This document shows positions 1 to 5,370 of a stretch of DNA of 5,370 nucleotides, in pieces (the stretch's first letter is position 1; each line of letters begins with the position of its first letter). Under the pieces are notes generated by a model that worked only from the letters and a program-made list of their open reading frames with translations, had not been told where the DNA came from and ran no database searches. Made by a program: the position numbers and the translations under genes. The stretch is from Ilumatobacteraceae bacterium (lineage in GTDB: Bacteria > Actinomycetota > Acidimicrobiia > Acidimicrobiales > Ilumatobacteraceae). The DNA is taken from the NCBI GenBank assembly GCA_016650435.1, contig JAENVT010000131.1, positions 1 to 5,370 of the forward strand. The letters run 5' to 3'.

Positions 1-583
1 AGGCGCTCCAATTGTCGAACAACTGCCGTCGCTCGGCATCGATCTGCTCCAGCTCATCGCGCAGCGCCTCCGCTCGAGTAGCGACGCCGGCCAGATCACG
101 GCGGGCGACGAGATCACCGCGCAGCTGGGCGGCACGATTGATGTGACTACCGAGCTCACCCGCCAACCGCTCGGCAACCTTCAGATCGGCGTCAGCGCGA
201 GTAGCCGTGCCTACCTCGGCCGCAGAACGCGCTTCTACGCCCGACACGTTCGCCTCGACGCGCCGCACGATGGCATCGACCAACGCCGCTGCATCGGCGA
301 GGTTCTGGCCAACGGGGCCGCCGAGATCGTCGACCAGCGGTTCGTTGGCCAGCGCGCCAGCTTTGGCACGATCGTGCTCGGCCAGGTGACTGATCGCTTG
401 AAGACGATCGTCGACGATCTTGCGGGCGACGAACGCAGTGGCCAGATCCGATCGATCGGCGTCGGACCCGGAGCCGCGCACACGATCTTCCAACGACAAC
501 ATCGCATCGGTTCGGGCGCCCAACCAGTCGTGCCACTGAGCCAGCAGTGCAGTCATCTGCCGCGTGGAGGGAGTCTCGTCCAC
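1..583 (-). CDS. Helical/coiled-coil cytoplasmic protein, third gene of the glnX-glnH operon (3' end outside window)
   Basis: I do not recognise this family. The reading frame is open from a GTG at 583-581 to the left edge, giving 194 residues with no stop. GTG is chosen because it overlaps the TAG stop of the glnH-like gene by one base (TAGTG) and has GGGAGGG seven bases upstream; an ATG at codon 10 (556-554) is the alternative. The protein has no signal peptide, membrane segment or cysteine. It begins with a Trp-containing stretch (QWHDWLGAR, 16-24), then is rich in Ala, Arg, Asp, Glu and Leu with few prolines. Residues about 95-190 look like long amphipathic helices, ending in a coiled-coil-like run (RAEALRDELEQIDAERRQLF, 170-189). 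Because the membrane sensor upstream has almost no cytoplasmic part, a soluble helical protein translated with it could be its intracellular partner; that is inference. The unseen C-terminus could carry another domain. That the gene is real is likely; its function is unknown. Confidence 0.75.
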   Translation of the reverse strand, partial: MDETPSTRQMTALLAQWHDWLGARTDAMLSLEDRVRGSGSDADRSDLATAFVARKIVDDRLQAISHLAEHDRAKAGALANEPLVDDLGGPVGQNLADAAALVDAIVRRVEANVSGVEARSAAEVGTATRADADLKVAERLAGELGSHINRAAQLRGDLVARRDLAGVATRAEALRDELEQIDAERRQLFDNWSA

Positions 584-1596
584 TAGCCGTCCCTCCCGTA
601 GATCGCCGGCGGTGGATCGATGACCGTGTCGCTCAACACTCCGATGAGCCACTTCGAGTAGATCGCCTTCCACCGGCCGTCGGTGCGCATCGACTCGATC
701 ACACCGTTGACGAAGCGCACGAAATCGATCTTGTCCTTCGCCATCCCAAGACCGTAGGGCTCGGATGTGAACTTGTCGCCAACCACCTCGGTGTTCGGAT
801 CTTGGGCTTTGAGACCGGCCAGCACGGTGTCGTCGCCGGTTGCGCCGTCAGCCTGGCCTTGCTGCATCGCCACCAGGCAGTCGGTGACGTCGGGCTTCGC
901 GAGCACGACCAGGTCGCCGTACTTTCCGCTTTCGTTCTTGCGCAGCAGATCGATGTTGGTGCTGCCCTCTGGCGCACACACTGTCGCTTTCGCAGCGTTG
1001 AGATCTTCGATGCTTTTGAAGCCGGAGCCCAGTTTGACCAGCACGCGCTGACCGGCATCGAAATACTCCGACGAGAACGCGATTCGCAGCCATCGGTCGC
1101 AGTTGATCGTCATGGTGTGGGCGACGATCTCGACGCCACCGTCGAGGGGACCTGCCTCCAAGTTCGGCAGGCGGTCGGCGTACGTGATGACTTTGTAGGT
1201 GATGTTGGACTCGCCGTCGGGACCGAAGATCGCCTTGGCGACCTCTTTCAACATGTCGATGTCGAAGCCCTCGATCTGGTTGGTCAACGTGTTGCGTGCC
1301 CCGAACAACAGCGTGTCGCCCGAGACACCCACGATCAACTTGCCACGCTCGCGGATCGCCGCCATCGTCGATCCCGCTGGCAGATCATCGGGCGACGGCA
1401 ACGCACCCTGCGGCGCGTACGAACGAGTCGGGTCGAGGGCCTTCTCTGCGGCCGTGCATGTGGGTGGCGTCGGTGCAGCAACGGAGGTCGTTGGAGGCAC
1501 TTCGCCTTCGATGGCTCCCGATAGACGAACGGATCCCGAGCAGCCGGCGACGAGCACCACGGCCGCGGCCATCACGAGGGACCGACGCGCGTTCAT
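583..1596 (-). CDS. glnH: GlnH-like lipoprotein, aspartate/glutamate-type solute-binding protein (SBP family 3)
   Basis: This 337-residue extracytoplasmic lipoprotein probably binds acidic amino acids. A lipoprotein signal peptide is clear: Arg4-Arg5, a hydrophobic core, and the lipobox VAGC with Cys19. A Pro/Thr-rich linker follows (about 30-70), then a family 3 binding domain (about 80-317): GKLIVGVSGD (85-94), EGFDIDMLKEVAKAIFG (109-125), VEIVAHTMTINCDRW (155-169), FSSEYFDAGQRVLV (174-187), DDTVLAGL (255-262), EPYGLGM (279-285), FVRFVNGVIE (292-301). These resemble, as I recall it, M. tuberculosis GlnH more than generic glutamine-binding proteins, including DCLVAMQQ (239-246) and the DG.W...Y.KWL end. 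Cysteines 47, 166, 207 and 240 could form two disulfides. The ATG overlaps the upstream stop (ATGA) and has AAGGAG five bases before it. No permease or ATPase gene is adjacent, so a sensory role, as known for mycobacterial GlnH with GlnX and PknG, is more likely than transport. Ligand specificity cannot be read from the sequence. Confidence 0.88.
   Translation of the reverse strand: MNARRSLVMAAAVVLVAGCSGSVRLSGAIEGEVPPTTSVAAPTPPTCTAAEKALDPTRSYAPQGALPSPDDLPAGSTMAAIRERGKLIVGVSGDTLLFGARNTLTNQIEGFDIDMLKEVAKAIFGPDGESNITYKVITYADRLPNLEAGPLDGGVEIVAHTMTINCDRWLRIAFSSEYFDAGQRVLVKLGSGFKSIEDLNAAKATVCAPEGSTNIDLLRKNESGKYGDLVVLAKPDVTDCLVAMQQGQADGATGDDTVLAGLKAQDPNTEVVGDKFTSEPYGLGMAKDKIDFVRFVNGVIESMRTDGRWKAIYSKWLIGVLSDTVIDPPPAIYGRDG
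591..597 (-). promoter_or_regulatory. Ribosome binding site for the coiled-coil gene
   Basis: GGGAGGG on the minus strand lies seven bases before the GTG at 583. It sits inside the last codons of the glnH-like gene, so the site supports both the GTG start and coupled translation across the TAGTG overlap. Confidence 0.6.
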
Positions 1597-2921
1597 CGAT
1601 ACTCCTTCAACCGTTGCCCGATGCCGAGCGCGGCGAGCATGGCGATGATGAGACCGGCGAGAAACACGATGTTTCGAAGCGAGCTCAACGGATGCACCGC
1701 GCTACTGAGACGGGCCGACGCGGTAGTGCCTTCCGCCGTCGCGATCTTGCCGACAGCCTGATCGAAGTCGTCGAACGCTTTCACCGAGTCGATCCCCGCC
1801 GATGTCTTCTGCGTGCCGAGACTGACTGCGACGGCTTGGTCCCAATTGCCTGCGTTGTCGAGCTCGCGGATCTCGATGTGCGCCTCCGCGTAGCTGGCGT
1901 ACGCGCTGGCAGCGCCACTCGACAGGCCGTCGTCGCTGCCAAGCGTGTTGGACATCTCGCGAGTCACCACGTCGTTGCCGAGTTGCCAGTTCACCTCGTT
2001 GGCGGCTCCGTTACCGCGGTTGATCAACGTCAATGCCTCTTGCGAACGTGCTTCGAACGCCGCGGCGCGGGCCTGGGCGGCCTTGTCGGCGCCGGCGAGC
2101 TGCGTGCCGACGGCGTCGTCAGCGTCGCTCGCTGCTCCGCCTTGCTTGACACCGCCGATCAACAACAGCAGAAACAACACGAGCAAGGCAACTGCTATCG
2201 GAAGGTTGACGACTCGACGGAACGTTCGCCACATCCACCAACTCCCCACCACGAGAGCGATGAACAGCAGCCACCCCGTGACGTGCAACCAGATCCCGGC
2301 GCGGTGCGCGCTCTCCAGGCTGTGGTTGATCTGGGTGCGCTGCGATTCCTCGACCGCTCGCAACGACGAAACGATGTCGGGCGTGTCGGGATCGGCGTTG
2401 CTGACAATCCCGTTGGCCTGACGCTGGTACGCGGCGCCTACAGGAAAGCCCTGCCGATTGTTTGCCCTGGCCTGCTCGACCAGGCCGACGTAGCTACCGA
2501 GCAGCCGGCTGGCCGTACTGAGCTGCTCGAGATCGGCGGATGTGGCCGCGGCGGAGACGGCAACCAATCCGTCGCCGGCCTTGGCGATCTCGTCGAGATA
2601 GGCAGTTCGCTGCGCCGGGTCCTCTTGCCCGCTGCGCAGGTACGACGAGCTAGCGATCGCGTCGGCGTGGACGACGCGAACCTGGATGTCTTGGAGCGCG
2701 AGCAGTTGGCGCGATGCACTGCGCACCTCGTTGATGGCGCTGGACCGCCGATTGACCCCGAACGCGCCGACCAACGCGAAAACCAACGCAAGCACGATGA
2801 AGCCGGCCTGCAGCAGCGACAATCTGGCGGGAGTCGACGCCACCACCAATCGTCGGGTGATGAGCTGCGTGCGGGACCGAGGTGACTGTGGCTGCGTCGT
2901 TGTTGTCGCGGTTGGGAGCAC
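1593..2921 (-). CDS. glnX: GlnX-like four-TM membrane sensor protein
   Basis: From the GTG at 2921 this gene encodes 442 residues (460 from an ATG at 2975). The GTG is preferred because a perfect AGGAGG lies five bases upstream and a candidate -10 box lies between the two starts; 442 residues also matches mycobacterial GlnX (about 440 as I recall). Numbered from the ATG, four hydrophobic segments are seen at about 53-73, 228-248, 257-276 and 434-453. Arg/Lys flanks place N-terminus, the short TM2-TM3 loop and the C-terminus inside. Two Ala/Ser/Glu-rich helical regions (about 74-227 and 277-433) would be outside, like four-helix-bundle sensor domains. There is no HAMP, kinase or methyl-accepting region and the C-terminal tail is about eight residues. 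In mycobacteria and corynebacteria GlnX is thought to pass the ligand-bound state of GlnH to PknG. The ATGA overlap with the glnH-like gene strongly supports the same pairing. Family assignment rests on topology, length and context rather than on a sharp motif. Confidence 0.72.
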   Translation of the reverse strand: MLPTATTTTQPQSPRSRTQLITRRLVVASTPARLSLLQAGFIVLALVFALVGAFGVNRRSSAINEVRSASRQLLALQDIQVRVVHADAIASSSYLRSGQEDPAQRTAYLDEIAKAGDGLVAVSAAATSADLEQLSTASRLLGSYVGLVEQARANNRQGFPVGAAYQRQANGIVSNADPDTPDIVSSLRAVEESQRTQINHSLESAHRAGIWLHVTGWLLFIALVVGSWWMWRTFRRVVNLPIAVALLVLFLLLLIGGVKQGGAASDADDAVGTQLAGADKAAQARAAAFEARSQEALTLINRGNGAANEVNWQLGNDVVTREMSNTLGSDDGLSSGAASAYASYAEAHIEIRELDNAGNWDQAVAVSLGTQKTSAGIDSVKAFDDFDQAVGKIATAEGTTASARLSSAVHPLSSLRNIVFLAGLIIAMLAALGIGQRLKEYR

Positions 2922-2926
2922 CCGCA

Positions 2927-2932
2927 CCTCCT
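2927..2932 (-). promoter_or_regulatory. Shine-Dalgarno site that decides the glnX-like start
   Basis: A perfect AGGAGG on the minus strand is five bases before the GTG at 2921-2919. The upstream ATG at 2975 has no comparable site, so this site argues for the shorter protein. Confidence 0.65.
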
Positions 2933-2962
2933 CGACGCCAAAGCTATCCCTAGGAAATGCGG

Positions 2963-2968
2963 AGTGTA
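2963..2968 (-). promoter_or_regulatory. Candidate -10 element for the glnX-glnH operon
   Basis: TACACT on the minus strand fits the actinobacterial -10 pattern TANNNT. Transcription would start near 2956, giving a leader of about 35 bases that contains the AGGAGG and excludes the ATG at 2975. No convincing -35 box is present at the right distance, so this is tentative. Confidence 0.3.
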
Positions 2969-2978
2969 TGCGCAACTC

Positions 2979-3006
2979 TTGACGATTCGAGCAGGTTGGG
3001 TACCGT
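2979..3006 (+). promoter_or_regulatory. Candidate sigma-70-type promoter for the aminotransferase, leaderless arrangement
   Basis: TTGACG (2979-2984) and TACCGT (3001-3006) are separated by 16 bases; the first is close to the -35 consensus and the second fits TANNNT. The A of the ATG at 3013 is the seventh base after the -10 box, just where transcription would begin. No Shine-Dalgarno sequence precedes that ATG. Both facts agree with a leaderless mRNA, a common arrangement in actinobacteria. Confidence 0.5.
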
Positions 3007-3012
3007 TGTCAC

Positions 3013-4224
3013 ATGCCCGCAGCGTTTCTTCACCCATATGCCAAACCCACTCGCGAGAGCTTCATCCGCATCGATCGGGGCGACGGCGCCTTGGTGTGGG
3101 ACGAGAACGGCCGCGAGCTCGTCGATGGAATGGCCAGCTTGTGGTACAACGCGATCGGCCATGGTCGCGCCGAGATGGCCGAAGCCATCGCCGCCCAGGT
3201 CCGCACGCTCGGCGCATACTCGGCGTTCGACCCGTTCACCAACGAGCCTGCGGAACAGTTGGCAGAGGAATTGCGGCAAATCGCACCGACCCCCAACGCT
3301 CGAGTGTTCTTCACCTCGTCGGGTTCGGAGTCCATCGATACGGTGATGAAACTGGCCCGCATGGCCCACGTGCAGGCAGGCCAGCCGCAGCGCAAGCTGA
3401 TCATCAGCCGCACCCGCGGCTACCACGGCGTCGCCTACGGCGGCACCAGTGCCCTGGGTATCGCCGCCTACAAGGAAAACTTTGGCCCCTTCGTCGACGA
3501 AGTGGTGCAAGTGCCGCCCGACGACGTCGAGGCGGTGGCCACGCTGATGAGCCAGCGAGGCAACGAGGTCGCGGCCATCATGACCGAGCCGGTGCAGGGT
3601 GCCGGTGGCGTCCACCCGCCGCTCGACGGCTATCTGCAGTCGCTGCGCAAGCTGTGCGACCAGCACGGCGCGTACCTCGTCTTCGACGAGGTCATCACCG
3701 GCTTCGGCCGCACCGGCAGTTGGTTCGCTGCCCACCATTACGGTGTGTCACCCGACTTCGCGACCTTCGCCAAAGGTGTCACCTCCGGCTACATCCCGCT
3801 CGGCGGCGTGTTCGTGGGCGCCGCCCCAACCGCAGCGCTCGAATCCGATCCCGACTTCGTCCTCTTTCATGGCTTCACGTACTCGGGTCATCCAACCGCA
3901 TGTGCAGCGGGACTGAAGAACCTGGAGATCATCCGCCGCGAAGGCCTGGTCGAGCGCGCCAAACACATCGAAGACCGGTTGGGTGGCGGACTCCAGGCAC
4001 TCGCCGCTGATGGCGTCATCGATCACGTGCGTGGCATCGGTGGAATGTGGGCCCTCGACGTGCGACCCGACCAGGATGCCAAGGCAATGCGCGATCACAT
4101 GCTCGACACGAGTGGCGTGATCGTCCGGTCCCTCGCCGATGGCTTGGTGATGTGTCCTCCGCTGGTCATCCGCGACGAGCACATCGATCAGATGGTCGAT
4201 GCGGTCGCCGCGGCGGCCGGCTGA
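3013..4224 (+). CDS. Class III PLP-dependent aminotransferase (omega-transaminase type)
   Basis: This 403-residue cytosolic enzyme should move an amino group between an amine or omega-amino acid and a keto acid using pyridoxal phosphate. Fold type I, class III landmarks appear in order: substrate-region motif ASLWYNAIGHGR (41-52), phosphate-binding SSGSES with the following KLAR helix (102-116), YHG (137-139) that stacks on the cofactor, EPVQGAGGV (192-200), FDEVITGFGRTG (224-235) with Asp225 for the pyridine nitrogen, and DFATFAKGVTSGY (248-260) with Lys254 as the Schiff-base lysine. FTYSGHPTACAAGL (288-301) is the usual partner-subunit motif. The domain is complete but somewhat shorter than the 430-460 residues common in the class. 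The alanine usually found after SGSE is Ser107. The start has a promoter directly upstream and no ribosome binding site. One base separates it from the flavin oxidoreductase gene downstream. Substrate is not determinable; beta-alanine, GABA, putrescine, taurine or aromatic amine types are all possible, and automatic labels such as aspartate aminotransferase family would be loose. Confidence 0.92.
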   Translation: MPAAFLHPYAKPTRESFIRIDRGDGALVWDENGRELVDGMASLWYNAIGHGRAEMAEAIAAQVRTLGAYSAFDPFTNEPAEQLAEELRQIAPTPNARVFFTSSGSESIDTVMKLARMAHVQAGQPQRKLIISRTRGYHGVAYGGTSALGIAAYKENFGPFVDEVVQVPPDDVEAVATLMSQRGNEVAAIMTEPVQGAGGVHPPLDGYLQSLRKLCDQHGAYLVFDEVITGFGRTGSWFAAHHYGVSPDFATFAKGVTSGYIPLGGVFVGAAPTAALESDPDFVLFHGFTYSGHPTACAAGLKNLEIIRREGLVERAKHIEDRLGGGLQALAADGVIDHVRGIGGMWALDVRPDQDAKAMRDHMLDTSGVIVRSLADGLVMCPPLVIRDEHIDQMVDAVAAAAG

Positions 4225-4225
4225 C

Positions 4226-5370
4226 ATGAAGTTCGGCATCTTCTACGAGCACCAGATCGGCCGACCGTGGGACGACGGCACCGAGCACCAACTGATCCAG
4301 GATGCGCTCGACCAAGTCGAGTTCGCCGACTCGTTGGGGATCCAGTACGTCTGGGAAGTCGAGCACCACTTCCTCGAGGAGTACAGCCACTCATCGGCGC
4401 CGGAGGTGTTCCTCGCGGCGTGCAGTCAGCGCACCAAGAACATGCGCCTCGGGCATGGCATCATCCTGACCGCGCCCAAGTTCAACCATCCGGCCCGCAC
4501 TGCCGAACGCGTCAGCATGCTCGATCTCGTCAGCGGCGGGCGCGTCGAGTTCGGCAGTGGCGAGTCGTCGAGCGAGGCCGAGCTCGCCGGATTCGGAGTC
4601 AATCCGCTGGAGAAGCGCGAGCAGTGGCTGGAGGGACTCGAGGTCGCGGTTCGCTGCATGGCCGAAACGCCGTTCACCGGCGTCGAGGGCAAGTACGTGC
4701 AGATGCCACCGCGCAACGTCATCCCGAAGCCGGTGCAGAAACCGCACCCTCCGTTGTGGGTTGCATGCAGTCGCCGTGAGACGATCCTGCTTGCCGCCGA
4801 GAAGGGCATGGGTGCGCTGACCTTTGCATTCATCGACCCCGAAGAGGCCGTCAACTGGGTCACCGAGTACGAGCGCACGTTCACGGAGAAATGTCATCCG
4901 GTGGGTTTCAGCGTCAACCCGCAGGTTGCCTGTGTCAGTCCGATGATGATGCATCACGACGAAGATGAGGCGATTCGCCGCGGCACAGAAGGTGCCAACT
5001 TCTTCGGCTACTCGCTCGGGCACTTCTACGTGTTCGGCGAGCATCAGCCGGGCAAGACCGATGTGTGGTCGCAATACGTCGAGCGCCGCGCCGCGCAGGG
5101 TTACGACCCCGACGCCATCGCCGCTGCCGTGCGCGCCGGACAAAGCGTCGATGTGCTCGGCGCGAAGCAAGCCGCCGGGGACTCGACCGGATTGCGCGGC
5201 AGCGTCGGGACGCCGGCGCAGGTCCGTGAATATCTTCGCCGGTTCGAAGAGGCCGGTGTCGACCAGGTCATCTTCGTGATGCAGGCTGGCCGCAACTCGC
5301 ACGAGCACATCATGGAGTCGATCGAGATCTTCGGACGCGAGGTCCTGCCCGAGTTCATCGACCGCGACGA
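4226..5370 (+). CDS. LLM-class (luciferase-like) flavin-dependent oxidoreductase (3' end outside window)
   Basis: The frame is open from ATG 4226 to the right edge: 381 residues with no stop. It begins one base after the aminotransferase TGA (TGACATG) without a clear ribosome binding site, so translation is probably coupled. The TIM-barrel luciferase family is shown by MKFGIFYEHQ (1-10), the helix ALDQVEFADSLGIQYVWEVE (27-46), EHHF (46-49) that matches the catalytic-His region of bacterial luciferase alpha, MRLGHGI (73-79), NHPARTAERVSMLDLVSGGR (87-106), RVEFGSGES (106-114), GFGVNPLEKREQWLEGLEV (122-140), the barrel strand PPLWVACS (175-182), and GSVGTPAQVREYLRRFEEAG (325-344) followed by VDQVIFVMQAGR (345-356). 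The family uses reduced FMN or F420; luciferase-type members oxidise aldehydes or ketones with oxygen. The C-terminal helix (EIFGREVLPEF, 367-377) is the usual family end, so only a short tail is likely missing. The substrate is unknown. Confidence 0.9.
   Translation, partial: MKFGIFYEHQIGRPWDDGTEHQLIQDALDQVEFADSLGIQYVWEVEHHFLEEYSHSSAPEVFLAACSQRTKNMRLGHGIILTAPKFNHPARTAERVSMLDLVSGGRVEFGSGESSSEAELAGFGVNPLEKREQWLEGLEVAVRCMAETPFTGVEGKYVQMPPRNVIPKPVQKPHPPLWVACSRRETILLAAEKGMGALTFAFIDPEEAVNWVTEYERTFTEKCHPVGFSVNPQVACVSPMMMHHDEDEAIRRGTEGANFFGYSLGHFYVFGEHQPGKTDVWSQYVERRAAQGYDPDAIAAAVRAGQSVDVLGAKQAAGDSTGLRGSVGTPAQVREYLRRFEEAGVDQVIFVMQAGRNSHEHIMESIEIFGREVLPEFIDRD

Noticed and set aside
143..586. A 147-codon plus-strand frame at the left edge
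   Set aside because: The minus-strand frame there is open across the whole 583 bases, begins with a good ribosome binding site and an overlap with the upstream stop, and has a coherent helical composition.
547..1524. A 325-codon plus-strand frame opposite the glnH-like gene
   Set aside because: The minus strand encodes a full family 3 binding protein with lipobox; the antisense product has no family features.
1296..2885. A 529-codon open frame on the plus strand opposite the glnX-like gene
   Set aside because: It is antisense to a membrane protein with clear TM segments and overlaps; its product is Arg/Gln/His-rich low-complexity with no recognisable domain, as expected of a shadow frame in GC-rich DNA.
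1593..2921. Histidine kinase or chemoreceptor identity for the four-TM protein
   Set aside because: No HAMP, H-box, ATPase or methyl-accepting hairpin is present; both large soluble regions are predicted outside and the cytoplasmic tail is only about eight residues.
2950..3738. A 262-codon minus-strand frame opposite the aminotransferase and the divergent promoter region
   Set aside because: It covers conserved transaminase motifs in antisense and its His/Val/Asp-rich product resembles nothing known.
4391..5308. A 305-codon minus-strand frame opposite the flavin oxidoreductase
   Set aside because: The plus-strand frame is a complete luciferase-family domain; the antisense frame is a compositional shadow.
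1..5370. Mobile element, CRISPR array, tRNA/rRNA or strong intrinsic terminator
   Set aside because: I saw no repeat arrays, transposase motifs, cloverleaf-like sequence or GC hairpin followed by a T run; coding genes fill nearly all of the window.

Overview
The window is 5,370 bases of dense, high-GC DNA with strong G/C preference at third codon positions, no tRNA/rRNA, no repeats and no mobile element. It looks chromosomal and actinobacterial: GTG starts, stop/start overlaps, a possible leaderless gene with a TANNNT -10 box, and a GlnX/GlnH pair of the kind known from Mycobacterium and Corynebacterium. I lean to a deep-branching environmental actinobacterium such as an Acidimicrobiia member, but that placement is inference.

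Left half (1-2921, minus strand): three tightly packed genes read right to left. The first is a four-TM membrane protein with two large extracytoplasmic helical domains (GlnX-like). Its stop overlaps the start of a periplasmic-type lipoprotein amino-acid-binding protein (GlnH-like). The stop of that gene overlaps the GTG start of a charged helical/coiled-coil protein that runs off the left edge. In mycobacteria and corynebacteria glnX-glnH is followed by pknG, the Ser/Thr kinase that adjusts glutamate metabolism, and GlnH acts there as an aspartate/glutamate sensor rather than as a transporter part. No permease or ATPase gene is present here, which fits a sensor. The novel element is the coiled-coil gene sitting where pknG would be expected.

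Middle (2922-3012): a 91-base divergent intergenic region with a candidate promoter for each direction.

Right half (3013-5370, plus strand): a complete class III PLP-dependent aminotransferase, then after a single base an LLM-class (luciferase-like) flavin-dependent oxidoreductase that is open at the right edge. The pair looks like a co-translated unit. A plausible but unproven role is amine deamination followed by flavin-dependent oxidation of the carbonyl product.

Together the window pairs an extracellular amino-acid sensing operon with a divergently transcribed amino-group/oxidation module.
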